Positions 23,946 through 32,526 of a DNA stretch of 64,000 bases are shown one piece after another. The position numbers were made by a program, and so were the translations under genes. Every line of letters begins with the position of its first letter. Within the stretch, counting starts at the first letter, position 1. The notes below the pieces were generated by a model that was not told the origin of the DNA, ran no database searches, and saw only the letters and a list, made by a program, of their open reading frames with translations. Origin of the DNA: CAZSAT01 sp964604675 (GTDB taxonomy: Bacteria; Myxococcota_A; UBA796; CAJQPC01); contig CAZSAT010000003.1 of assembly GCA_964604675.1 (NCBI GenBank), forward strand, positions 74,205 to 138,204, read 5' to 3'.

Positions 23946-26255
23946 ATGCTGGCCCGGCGCCACATGCTGGCCCTCGGGGCCTTCTTCGCGTTCTCGTTGA
24001 TGCCCGTGTTCACGCGGGCCGCCGACGCGCCCGTGATCACCATCGCTGCCTGGCGGGCGGTGTTGGTGGCCCTGGTGTTCGGGGCCTGGGCGTTCTGGAA
24101 GGAAGGCGGCAGCGCGGCGTTGGTCCCGCAAGGCGCCGCGCGCAAGCTCGGTGTGCTCTACGGTCTGGCGCTCGCGCTGGCGTCGTCGACCTTCGTGGCG
24201 GGCTACGCCTTCACCACCGCGGCGAACACGATCTTCCTGCACAACCTGGCGCCTGCGGTGGCCTTCCCGCTGGCGTGGTGGGCCTTCCGCGAGCGCCCGT
24301 CGGCGACGGCGCTCACGGGCGCAGCCGTCGCCGTGCTGGGGGTCGGCCTGCTGAGCGGCGTGTCGCTCTTCCAGTTCTCGCACATGGCCTCCACGCGTTT
24401 CCTGCTCGGGGACTTCCTCGCCTTCGTGTCGGCCATCGGGTACGCCGCGGTGCTCGTCTGCACCCGGGCCACCCGGCGCGCCGACACGCCGATCCTGGGA
24501 ACGCTCTGGGTCGCGTGGGTGGTTGCGGCGACCGTGCTCTGCGTGGTGGCGCTGGCCACCGACGGCCTCGCCATCTCGGGGGTGGCCCTGGCGTGGGTGC
24601 TCGGGCTCGCGGTGGTGAGCACCAACGTTCCGTTCTGGCTGCTGAACCTCTCCATGCGGGAGATCGGCGCCGGCCTCGCCGCGGTGCTGTCGCTGTCCGA
24701 GGTGGTCTTCGTGACCCTCCTCGGCGTCGCGCTCTACGGGGAGAACCTGGCGCCCATCGGCTGGATGGGCGGGGTGTTGGTCACGGTGGGCGTGCTCTAC
24801 CCGCTCCTCGTTCGAGACGACGTGTCGGGTGCGGCCTCCGGGGCACGGCTGCCGCCGGAGACCCTCGGGCGTCGCTGGTCGCGTCTCGGCCTCGGGCTGC
24901 TGCTTGTCAACGTGGGGGCGGCCCTGGCGTTGATCGAGGGCCTCGGCGCGGGGGCGCTGTTGGCCTGGGGAGGTCTCGCCTGCTTCGCGAGGCTCGGTGC
25001 CGGGCCGTTGAGCGATCTGCTCGGCGGTCGCTTCGCAGGGGCGGTCCGGTGGGCGCTCGGCGCGCTGGCTGTCGTGGTGTTGGCAGGGCTCGGACTGCGC
25101 GGAGGGTGGGACGACCCCTCCGGTTCGCTGGTCGCCGCCACCCTGGCCGGAGTCGCCTGGCTGGCTTCCGGTCGGCTGGCTGCTGGCGAGGGCGAGGATC
25201 GCGACGCGCGGCCGCTCGGTCGGCTCGGGTTGGCGGCCTTCGTGGTGGGCCAGATCCTGGCTGTGGGCCAACACCCCGCCGGGGTCTGGCTGCAGCTCGT
25301 GGCGGCGCTCGCCTGGGGCGTGGAGGCCTGGGGCGTGGTGCTGGGAGCCGTGCGCGGCGCGGCGCCGAGCGCCCTGGATCGCCTGGGTGACCACCTCTCG
25401 GGCCGCTGGGCGTGGGGCGCTGTGGGTGTGGCGTGGCTGCTCGGCGGTGTGGTGGCCGTGCCGCCTGGCCACCACGCGGTCGTCGAGCGCTTCGGGGCGC
25501 CGTTGCCGGAGGCGGCCGATGCTGGCCTGTTGGTGCGCCTGCCCCCGCCCTTGGAGCGGGTGCGCCTCGTCGACACCGCCGGTGTGCGCTCTTCGGTCCT
25601 CACCAGCGGCGACACCCCCTTGCTGTGCGGCGACCAGTCCATGGTGGCGGTGAGCGCCAGCGTGCATTGGATCGTCGCCGACCCCCACGCCTGGCTCTAC
25701 GGCGCGGCGGAGCCCGAGCGGACCCTGACGACCGCGGGACGCTCCGCGCTGGTCGACGCCCTGGCGCGCCGCACCCACGACGAGGTGCTCACGGTGGGAA
25801 GGGCTGCGCTCGGCGACGAGCTGGTGGCCCGCGCCCAGACCGCCGCCGACCACGCCGGGCTCGGCATTCGGGTGCAGGATGTGCACCTCGCCTCGGCGTC
25901 TGTGCCAGCCCAGGTCACCGCAGCGTTCCTGGACGTGATCTCCGCCGACGAGGAACGCTCCCGCAGCGTCAACCTGGCGGAGGCCTACGCGACGGACGTG
26001 CTGCCGCGCGCACGGGGTGACGCGCTGGCCTTGCTCGAGCAGGCGCAGGGCGACGCCATCGCGCTGGCGGCGCGCGCGGAGGCCTCGGCCGAGCGTGTCG
26101 TAGCCATCGCGGACGGCGGCGCCGCGGCCCCCGAGCTCACCCGACGCCGGCTGAGGCTGGAGGCGCGGGTCGAGAGCGTGGGGTCTGTTGTCGTGGCGCC
26201 GGTAGGCGTGCAGATCTGGCTGGGCGGCTCGCCCGTGACGGTGGAGGAGCGATGA
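23946..26255 (+). CDS. EamA-type transporter fused to SPFH (HflK-like) domain
   Basis: 769 residues. Residues ~1-290 form a ten-helix drug/metabolite transporter of the EamA type in two halves: FAFSLMPVFTRAADAPVIT, then LGDFLAFVSAIGYAAVLVCTR in half two and NVPFWLLNLSMREIGAG at the late conserved region. About 200 further residues add several hydrophobic helices. From ~500, VAVPPGHHAVVERFGAPL opens a stomatin/prohibitin/HflK (SPFH) domain with HWIVADPHAWLYG and a helical ARAEASAERVV tail. The reading frame is continuous, so the fusion is real in this sequence. The ATG at 23946 begins exactly with the transporter. It is coupled (ATGA) to two further SPFH genes. I know of no standard family with this architecture. 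Confidence 0.82.
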   Translation: MLARRHMLALGAFFAFSLMPVFTRAADAPVITIAAWRAVLVALVFGAWAFWKEGGSAALVPQGAARKLGVLYGLALALASSTFVAGYAFTTAANTIFLHNLAPAVAFPLAWWAFRERPSATALTGAAVAVLGVGLLSGVSLFQFSHMASTRFLLGDFLAFVSAIGYAAVLVCTRATRRADTPILGTLWVAWVVAATVLCVVALATDGLAISGVALAWVLGLAVVSTNVPFWLLNLSMREIGAGLAAVLSLSEVVFVTLLGVALYGENLAPIGWMGGVLVTVGVLYPLLVRDDVSGAASGARLPPETLGRRWSRLGLGLLLVNVGAALALIEGLGAGALLAWGGLACFARLGAGPLSDLLGGRFAGAVRWALGALAVVVLAGLGLRGGWDDPSGSLVAATLAGVAWLASGRLAAGEGEDRDARPLGRLGLAAFVVGQILAVGQHPAGVWLQLVAALAWGVEAWGVVLGAVRGAAPSALDRLGDHLSGRWAWGAVGVAWLLGGVVAVPPGHHAVVERFGAPLPEAADAGLLVRLPPPLERVRLVDTAGVRSSVLTSGDTPLLCGDQSMVAVSASVHWIVADPHAWLYGAAEPERTLTTAGRSALVDALARRTHDEVLTVGRAALGDELVARAQTAADHAGLGIRVQDVHLASASVPAQVTAAFLDVISADEERSRSVNLAEAYATDVLPRARGDALALLEQAQGDAIALAARAEASAERVVAIADGGAAAPELTRRRLRLEARVESVGSVVVAPVGVQIWLGGSPVTVEER

Positions 26256-27109
26256 AGGCTCTCTTGGCGGGAGTGACGGCCGTGGTGTTGGCGGCGTCGT
26301 CGCTCTACACGCTCGACGCGCGCGAGGTCGCCGTGGTGACCAGCTTCGGAGCGCCCGTGGAGACCGTCACCGAGCCCGGGCTGAAGCTGCGCGCGCCCTG
26401 GCCGCTCCATCAGGTGGTGCGCTTCGACAGCCGGGCTCGGCTCCTCCAGGTGCCGGGCACCGAGGTGCTCACCGCCGACAAGAAGAACCTCGTGGTCGAG
26501 GCGTATGCAATCTGGAAGGTCGCGGATCCCCAGACCTTCCTCGAAGCGGTGGGCAGCGCCGAGGTGGCCGAGGCGAGGCTGAGCGATCTCGTGGTCTCGC
26601 GCCTGGCGTCCACCCTGGGCGAGACCGCCTACGAGGACCTGCTGCGAGTCACCCCTGAGGTGGGCGATCTGCTGCCTGGAGCCGCCTTGCAGGGCGTTGC
26701 GGTCGTCGCGCGGGAGCGCCTGGGCATCGACGTGCTCGACCTGCGCATCGGGCACCTGGGACTGCCGCTCCAGAACGAGCAGTCGATCTACGAGCGCATG
26801 CGCGCGGAACGCCTCCGCATCGCGAACCAGTACCGGAGCGAGGGCGAAGAGCAGGCCACCCGCATCCGCGCCACCGCCGACCGCCAGGCCGCGGAGATCC
26901 TGGCGGCCGCCGAGCGCGACGCCAGCGGCATCACGGCCCGGGCGGAGGGCGCGGCCGCGCGGGTCTATGCGTCGGCCTACCGGCAACACCCGGACTTCTA
27001 CGGCTTCCTCAGCGAGCTCGAAGCGTCCACGTCGGTGCTCGATGAGGACGCCGTGCTGGTGCTCTCGCCCGACGACCCGCTCCTCGGCGCGCTCCGGGAC
27101 GGCCCATGA
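26252..27109 (+). CDS. SPFH-domain protein, HflC-like
   Basis: 285 residues. An N-terminal membrane anchor (MKALLAGVTAVVLAASSLYTL) is followed by the SPFH core: REVAVVTSFGAPVETVTEPGL, KLRAPWPLHQVVRFDSR and the HflC-like TADKKNLVVEAYAIWKVADP. The C-terminal coiled coil has MRAERLRIANQYRSEGEEQA and ADRQAAEILAAAERDA, and then VYASAYRQHPDFYGFL, which is characteristic of HflC. It starts on the stop of the fusion gene (ATGA) and its stop overlaps the next start. HflK/HflC normally cage FtsH; no ftsH is in view. Confidence 0.9.
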   Translation: MKALLAGVTAVVLAASSLYTLDAREVAVVTSFGAPVETVTEPGLKLRAPWPLHQVVRFDSRARLLQVPGTEVLTADKKNLVVEAYAIWKVADPQTFLEAVGSAEVAEARLSDLVVSRLASTLGETAYEDLLRVTPEVGDLLPGAALQGVAVVARERLGIDVLDLRIGHLGLPLQNEQSIYERMRAERLRIANQYRSEGEEQATRIRATADRQAAEILAAAERDASGITARAEGAAARVYASAYRQHPDFYGFLSELEASTSVLDEDAVLVLSPDDPLLGALRDGP

Positions 27110-27945
27110 GGTGGCTGGGCCTCGTCGGGGTGCTGGCCCTCGGCGCCTTCGCGGCGAGCGGCGTGATGTTCGTCGACTCCGACGAGGTGGCCGTGGTGTA
27201 CCGCCTGGGAGCGGTCGATCGAAGCGTGGCCTCGGGCCTGGGGCTCCGGCTTCCCTGGCCCTTGGAGACCGACGAGCGCGTCGAGGTGTCGACGGTCCGC
27301 CGCGCCCTGATCGACGAGCGTCGCCTCCTCACCGGCGACACGAACCTCGTCGACGTCGCCCTGGTCGCGCAGTACTCGGTGTCGGACCCCGTGGCCTTCT
27401 CGGTCGCCCTCTCGGACCCCGACGGGGTCGTGGTGGACTCGGTCATGGCGGCGGTCACGGAGATCGTCGCCACCGTCGAGGTCGACACGCTCCTGACCAC
27501 GGGGCGAGGCGCGCTCGAACAGGGCGTGCGCGCGGCCGCACAGGCCCGCCTCGATGCCCTCCACGCTGGTGTGGCGCTCGCCAGCGTGGAGGTGGCGAAG
27601 CTGGCTCCGCCCCCTGCGGTGGTCGATGCGTTCAACGACGTGAGCTCCGCACGCGGAGACCGGGAGACCCTGGCCCTGAGCGCCGAGGGCTACGCCAGCG
27701 AGGTCGTGCCGGAGGCTCGCGGCACCGCGGCCCGTTGGGTGGAGGAGGCGACCGGGAGCGCGTCGCAGGTCACGGCCCGGGCGCAGTCCGACAGCACCCG
27801 GTTCCTCGAGCTGGCCGGGCAGGACGACCCCTCCCTGCGCTGGGAGCTCTGGAAGAAGGCCGCAGCCGAGGTGGGCCGGTCGGCCGATGTTCGGGTTGCC
27901 CGCGCTGGCACCCAGCTGGTGCTTCCGGCCCCTCCGTCCCGCTGA
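27106..27945 (+). CDS. SPFH-domain protein, HflK/HflC-like
   Basis: 279 residues with an N-terminal anchor (MRWLGLVGVLALGAFAASG) and an SPFH core (EVAVVYRLGAVDRSVASGLGL, LLTGDTNLVDVALVAQYSVSDP). A helical tail follows with AFNDVSSARGDRETLALSAEGYASEVVPEARG, matching the HflK post-SPFH region in character. It is the third SPFH gene in the coupled set; its ATG overlaps the previous stop. The three proteins probably form a hetero-oligomeric ring at the membrane around or beside the transporter domain (inference). Confidence 0.88.
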   Translation: MRWLGLVGVLALGAFAASGVMFVDSDEVAVVYRLGAVDRSVASGLGLRLPWPLETDERVEVSTVRRALIDERRLLTGDTNLVDVALVAQYSVSDPVAFSVALSDPDGVVVDSVMAAVTEIVATVEVDTLLTTGRGALEQGVRAAAQARLDALHAGVALASVEVAKLAPPPAVVDAFNDVSSARGDRETLALSAEGYASEVVPEARGTAARWVEEATGSASQVTARAQSDSTRFLELAGQDDPSLRWELWKKAAAEVGRSADVRVARAGTQLVLPAPPSR

Positions 27946-27997
27946 GTCGGTGGCGGCATCGGCCCCTCCGCCGCGTGTTGCCGCTGGCCGCCCGCGC

Positions 27998-28009
27998 TAC
28001 GCTCGCCTC
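27998..28009 (+). promoter_or_regulatory. TACGCT -10-like box 6 nt before GTG start
   Basis: TACGCT at 27998-28003 is followed by 6 nt and then the GTG at 28010. There is no Shine-Dalgarno between them, consistent with a leaderless transcript for the sulfatase-family gene. The 64-bp gap from the SPFH operon contains no other signal I can identify. Confidence 0.4.
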
Positions 28010-29467
28010 GTGAAGCAGCTCAAGTTCATCGCCGTCGTCGTCGTGCTCCTGAACCTCGCAGTGGTCGCCTGGCTGCTGCTCCGGCACGAGGACACCACGC
28101 CCCAGGCGCTCGACGAGGTGGTGGCCGACCTCGCCGAAGACAACACGATGGCGGCGGCTCGCTACGACCTCACGGATCGCGCTGGGGAGCTCAACCTCAT
28201 CCTGATCTCGCTGGATGCCCTGCGCTGGGACCGCACGGGGGTGGCCGGCAACCCGGACGGGCTCACCCCCAACCTGGACGCCTTCGCGGAAGAAGCGGTG
28301 GTCTTCACGGACGCGACGTCCGCGGCGCCCTGGACCCTCCCGAGCCACATGAGCGTGTGGACAGGTCGGTGGCCGAGCGTTCATGGGGTCACGAACAAGC
28401 TCAAGCTCCTGGGCAGCGATCAGATGGCCGAGACGGCCCTCTCGCCGGGCATCGAGACCTACCCGGACCACCTGATGAGGCAGGGCTTCACCGCGGCGGG
28501 GTTCACCGGGGGGGCCGGCGTGCAGGGTCGCTACGGCTTCGGCCGCGGCTTCGAGACCTACCTCGACGACCGCTACTTCGGTGGGCTCGACTACTCGGTG
28601 CCCGCTGCGCTGGCCTGGGCCGACGAGCACCGTTCGGAGCGCTTCTTCCTGTTCCTGCACGGCTACGACACCCACGGTCAGTACGACCTCGCCGACGGGG
28701 AGCTGTCGGGCATCGCCTACGAAGGAGAGCTCAACGGGAGCAAGGACGAACAGGCCGAGCTGCGGGAGGGCGGCCTCGACGCGATCGCCGCCCCGGGCGA
28801 CGAGCCCTCGGTCGCCTCGCTGGACGCGGCCGACGCGGCCTTCCTCGAGGCGGTCTACGACAAGAAGGTCCGCAACGCCGACGACAGGCTGGGCACCTTC
28901 CTCGGCCGCCTCCGCGCGATGGGCCTCTACGAGAACTCGGTCATCGCCATCATGTCCGACCACGGCGACGAGTTCATGGAACACGGCTACGTCGACCACG
29001 GGCCCACCCTCTGCCAGCACCAGCTCCACGTGGCGATGATGGTGCGCTTCCCCGGCTACGAGCGGCGCCAGGACGTGGACACGCCCGTGCGGACGATCGA
29101 CCTCTTCCCGACGCTCTTCGACGCGATGGGGCTGAGCGGGCCGGGCGGCGTGGACGGGGTGTCGCGGTTGCCGCTCTTGCGCGGCGAGGACCAGCCGATC
29201 GATGTGTTCGCCGAGACCGACTACCGGCTCTTCGTGCACCGGCGCATGATCCGGCAGGGCGACTGGAAGCTCACCCTGGACCTGCAGGACGGCGGGCGTG
29301 AGCTCTTCTACCTGCCCGACGACCCGGACGAGCAGAACGATCTGTCCAGCTCGGAGCCACGGCGCACCTACGAGATGGAGCAGGCCCTGCGCAGCTGGAT
29401 GGCGGACACGCGCACCAACCCGCAGGACTACCTGGGCCTGAAGCAGAATCCGATCGAGATCTTCTGA
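28010..29467 (+). CDS. Membrane-anchored sulfatase-family enzyme
   Basis: 485 residues. The GTG at 28010 gives a clean signal-anchor (MKQLKFIAVVVVLLNLAVVAW). The fold's motifs are LNLILISLDALRWDRTG (metal Asp), SAAPWTLPSHMSVWTGRWPS (nucleophile region), FLFLHGYDTHGQY, IAIMSDHGDEFMEHG (metal Asp-His) and a C-terminal IRQGDWKLTL. The nucleophile position is Thr (WTLPSH), not Cys or Ser. It may therefore be a phosphotransferase or phosphodiesterase rather than a formylglycine sulfatase. The next gene, a sulfotransferase, starts 2 bp after its stop. Confidence 0.87.
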   Translation: MKQLKFIAVVVVLLNLAVVAWLLLRHEDTTPQALDEVVADLAEDNTMAAARYDLTDRAGELNLILISLDALRWDRTGVAGNPDGLTPNLDAFAEEAVVFTDATSAAPWTLPSHMSVWTGRWPSVHGVTNKLKLLGSDQMAETALSPGIETYPDHLMRQGFTAAGFTGGAGVQGRYGFGRGFETYLDDRYFGGLDYSVPAALAWADEHRSERFFLFLHGYDTHGQYDLADGELSGIAYEGELNGSKDEQAELREGGLDAIAAPGDEPSVASLDAADAAFLEAVYDKKVRNADDRLGTFLGRLRAMGLYENSVIAIMSDHGDEFMEHGYVDHGPTLCQHQLHVAMMVRFPGYERRQDVDTPVRTIDLFPTLFDAMGLSGPGGVDGVSRLPLLRGEDQPIDVFAETDYRLFVHRRMIRQGDWKLTLDLQDGGRELFYLPDDPDEQNDLSSSEPRRTYEMEQALRSWMADTRTNPQDYLGLKQNPIEIF

Positions 29468-29469
29468 GC

Positions 29470-30726
29470 GTGCCGACCCCGTCCGTCTTCGCGGCGCTCC
29501 GGGAGCGGCGGCCGCCCCCCTACCTCGACTTCCGCGCGCGCGTCGGTGAGCTGGTCCTCGTGGTGTCCTCGTCGCGAGGGGGCTCGAGCGTCTTCACCGA
29601 GATGTTGCGCCACGTGCCGGAGCTCAACGCCCTCCGAGCGGAGGTGAACCCGTTCCTCCGGCTCGCCGGGGCCGAGGGACCGGACGACGACGGCCTCGAC
29701 GCCGGTGCGGCCTTCGACGGCGCCACCCTGGATGCCGAGCTCGCGCTGGACGCCGGGCGGTGGTCCGGGCTCGACGAGCGGGGCGTCGAGGCCTTCGGCC
29801 TGGACCTGACCTGGAGGCTCGCGGCCCAGTGGCCCGAGGAGCGCTTCGATCCCGAGCACGTGGTGCGCTGGACGCGGGCCGCGCTTCCGATCGACGACCT
29901 CGTGGGCTTCCACCTGCGCGTGCTGGCGTCGGTGCGCCGCCAGCACCCGGCGGTGGACCCCTGGTACTACGACATCGCCCCCGAACGGGTGGCAGCGGCC
30001 TTCCCCGAGCTGCCCCGTCCGAGCGGTCCCCCCAGCGGGAGCGTGCTCGAGGAGCCCCCCTTCGTGCTCGTGCAGCCGTGGCATGTAGCCACCCCGTCGG
30101 AGCTGGCGGAGCGGCCCCTGGTGGTGAAGACCCCGAGCAACGCCTACCGCCTCGACTGGTGGCGCGCGGCCTTTCCCGCGGCGCGGCTCCGCATCCTGCA
30201 CCTGGTACGCAACCCGGCGGCCTCCATCAACGGTCTGTACGACGGCTGGCGCTACCGGGGCTTCCACGCCCACCAGGTCGGTGGCCTCGACATCGATGGC
30301 TACAGCCACCTGCCCGGCGGGCGGACGTGGTGGAAGTACGACCGCCCGCCCGGCTGGCGCGCCTACCGTGCGGCACGCCTCGAGGAGGTCTGCGCCTTCC
30401 AGTGGCGCTCCGCCCACCGGCATGCTCTGGACTGGCTGGCTGCTCACCCCGAGGTCGACCGGCTGCGCGTGCGCTTCGAGGACGTGGTGGGAGAGCCCGA
30501 CGTGCGCCGAGAGGCCCTGGACCGCCTGGGGGGCTGGCTCGGGCTGGCTCCTGGTGGCGCGCTCCAGCGCATCGGCGACGCCGGGCTGCCACCGATCATG
30601 GCCACCGATGCCCCTCGCCAGCGGCGCTGGTTCGCGCGTGCCGAGATGCTGGGCCCGGTGTTGGACGACAACGTCCGGGGGCTGGCGTGTGACCTCGGCT
30701 ACAACGGGCAGGACCACTGGACGTAA
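29470..30726 (+). CDS. Sulfotransferase family protein
   Basis: 418 residues, soluble. The 5'-phosphosulfate loop is VVSSSRGGSSVFTEMLR near the N-terminus and the 3'-phosphate motif is LRILHLVRNPAASINGLYDGWR around residue 240, both in the order typical for PAPS-dependent sulfotransferases. LVVKTPSNAYRL lies between them, as in that family. The GTG at 29470 is 2 bp after the previous stop. Pairing with a sulfatase-superfamily enzyme suggests one modification pathway; the acceptor is unknown. Confidence 0.87.
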   Translation: MPTPSVFAALRERRPPPYLDFRARVGELVLVVSSSRGGSSVFTEMLRHVPELNALRAEVNPFLRLAGAEGPDDDGLDAGAAFDGATLDAELALDAGRWSGLDERGVEAFGLDLTWRLAAQWPEERFDPEHVVRWTRAALPIDDLVGFHLRVLASVRRQHPAVDPWYYDIAPERVAAAFPELPRPSGPPSGSVLEEPPFVLVQPWHVATPSELAERPLVVKTPSNAYRLDWWRAAFPAARLRILHLVRNPAASINGLYDGWRYRGFHAHQVGGLDIDGYSHLPGGRTWWKYDRPPGWRAYRAARLEEVCAFQWRSAHRHALDWLAAHPEVDRLRVRFEDVVGEPDVRREALDRLGGWLGLAPGGALQRIGDAGLPPIMATDAPRQRRWFARAEMLGPVLDDNVRGLACDLGYNGQDHWT

Positions 30727-30769
30727 GCGCGGTCAGCTCGCTATCCTTGCCCCACAGAAGGGAGCCGAC

Positions 30770-32497
30770 ATGGCCAGTCGTTCGCTCGCATCCTGGCTCT
30801 ACACGGATGCGAACTCGGACATCGATCAGCACTACCGCAACGTGATGCGGGAGCAGGACAAGGCGCCGGAGGCCCTCGACAAGGCGAAGCCGCGCTTCAC
30901 GCTCGTGGTCGGCCCATCACCGTTCTCGATGCCGCGCGGCTGGGAGTTCTTCCTGACCTCGCCCTACGAGGGTGCCACCTACATCTCCACCGTCCTGGTC
31001 AACGCCGGCTACCCGGTGCGCATCATCGACGTTCGCTACAGCGTGGACCCGCGCGGCGAAGCCCTTCGCGGCATCCTCGAAGGCACCGACGTGTTGGGGG
31101 TCTGCACCTTCGAGGACAACTTCCCGTTCGTGCGCGAGCTCATGGCCGACGTCAAGCGTGCCGCGCCCGACATGCCCATCATCTGCGGTGGCTCGCTGGT
31201 CACCTCGGTGCCCCACATCTTCATGGAGCACACCGACTGTGACGTGGCCGTGATCTCCGAGGGTGAGATCACCATCCTCCAGGTCATGGAGCTGTACAGC
31301 GCCGGTCTCTGGGGGCTCGACAACACCGACGAGCTCGAGCAGGTCCGTGGGGTCTGGTACCGCGACGCGGAAGGGAAGGCGGTCCACACGCCGCCGCGCG
31401 GTCAGCTGATGGACCTGGACTGCCTGCCCAAGATGAGGCTCGACCTCTGGCCGCAGTACCACTCGGCGCAGGGTCTCCAGCCTCAGATCATCTCCAGCTA
31501 CAGCCGTGGCTGCAAGATGGACTGCAGCTTCTGCTACCGCACGACGCCGATGGAGCGTGCGAAGTCCCCCGAGAAGCTCGACGAGGAGCTCGGATGGCTC
31601 AAGGAGCAGTACGGCACCGAGTTCATCTTCTTCGTGGACCTGACCTTCACCAGCCACAAGAAGCAGACGCTCGGCATCCTCGATGCGATCAAGCCCCACG
31701 ACCTCCGCTGGACCTGCCTCACACGCTGCGCTGACGTCGACGAGGAGCGCCTGACCGCCATGAAGGACGCGGGCGCCGACATCGTGCTCTACGGGGTCGA
31801 GAGCCTCGGCAAGGACATCCTCAAGGAGGCTCGGAAGGGCAACACCGAGAACATCACGCTGCGCGCCCAGCGCCGCACCTACGAGGCCGGTCTCCGCTTC
31901 GGCGGCCTGCTCATCGTGGGCCTGCCCGGCGAGACCGAGGAGTCGATGGAGCACATGTGCCAGTGGCAGGAGGAGAACCGTGACCTGACCCGCGTGAAGT
32001 ACCTCTCCGCCATGCCAGGCACCACGGTCTACAGCGATGGCCTCGCCAAGGGCTACCTCAAGGGCGAGGTCGAGCACCTGAACTGGCTCAGCATCGAACA
32101 GGCGCTCCACCAGGACGAGTTCATCAACTACAACGGGCTGGCCGAAGAGAAGCTGCGGAACTGCTACAAGCGGCTCTACGACTGCTACACGCCCGGCCCG
32201 GTGATGGACTTCAAGCACTGGCCGGAGCACTTCACCTACCACGACCCCAACCCGCACGAAGGCAACGACGCGGCGGTGGAGTACGCCCAGCAGTACAACT
32301 GCCCCGACAAGTGGCGGGCGGGTTTCGCGTCGGCGAGTCCCTACATGATCCCGGGCTCCGATCGCTTCACGCTCAAGCGGATCGGCGCGCCCGACAGCCA
32401 GGTCGTGGGCGGCGCCAGCTCGTCGTGGGCGGAAGCCAAGCGCCTCTCGTGCATGGAGGCCGCCAACGCCATGGTGACGGTGGCGCAGGCCAAGTAG
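30770..32497 (+). CDS. B12-binding radical SAM enzyme
   Basis: 575 residues. The ATG at 30770 is preceded by GAAGGGAG. The first ~200 residues form a cobalamin-binding Rossmann-like domain (YISTVLVNAGYPVRIIDVRY, IICGGSLVTSVPHIFME). The radical SAM core then has the cluster cysteines Cys248, Cys252 and Cys255 in RGCKMDCSFCYRT. Later core motifs include FFVDLTFTSHKKQTL, DIVLYGVESLGKDIL and LLIVGLPGETEESME. The C-terminal ~150 residues are accessory. Class B enzymes of this type do methylations or unusual rearrangements on small molecules or lipids. The neighbouring enolase and methyltransferase suggest a pathway, but the product cannot be named. Confidence 0.92.
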   Translation: MASRSLASWLYTDANSDIDQHYRNVMREQDKAPEALDKAKPRFTLVVGPSPFSMPRGWEFFLTSPYEGATYISTVLVNAGYPVRIIDVRYSVDPRGEALRGILEGTDVLGVCTFEDNFPFVRELMADVKRAAPDMPIICGGSLVTSVPHIFMEHTDCDVAVISEGEITILQVMELYSAGLWGLDNTDELEQVRGVWYRDAEGKAVHTPPRGQLMDLDCLPKMRLDLWPQYHSAQGLQPQIISSYSRGCKMDCSFCYRTTPMERAKSPEKLDEELGWLKEQYGTEFIFFVDLTFTSHKKQTLGILDAIKPHDLRWTCLTRCADVDEERLTAMKDAGADIVLYGVESLGKDILKEARKGNTENITLRAQRRTYEAGLRFGGLLIVGLPGETEESMEHMCQWQEENRDLTRVKYLSAMPGTTVYSDGLAKGYLKGEVEHLNWLSIEQALHQDEFINYNGLAEEKLRNCYKRLYDCYTPGPVMDFKHWPEHFTYHDPNPHEGNDAAVEYAQQYNCPDKWRAGFASASPYMIPGSDRFTLKRIGAPDSQVVGGASSSWAEAKRLSCMEAANAMVTVAQAK

Positions 32498-32526
32498 ACC
32501 GATTCCGGATCGGCTAAGCCCGGTCC

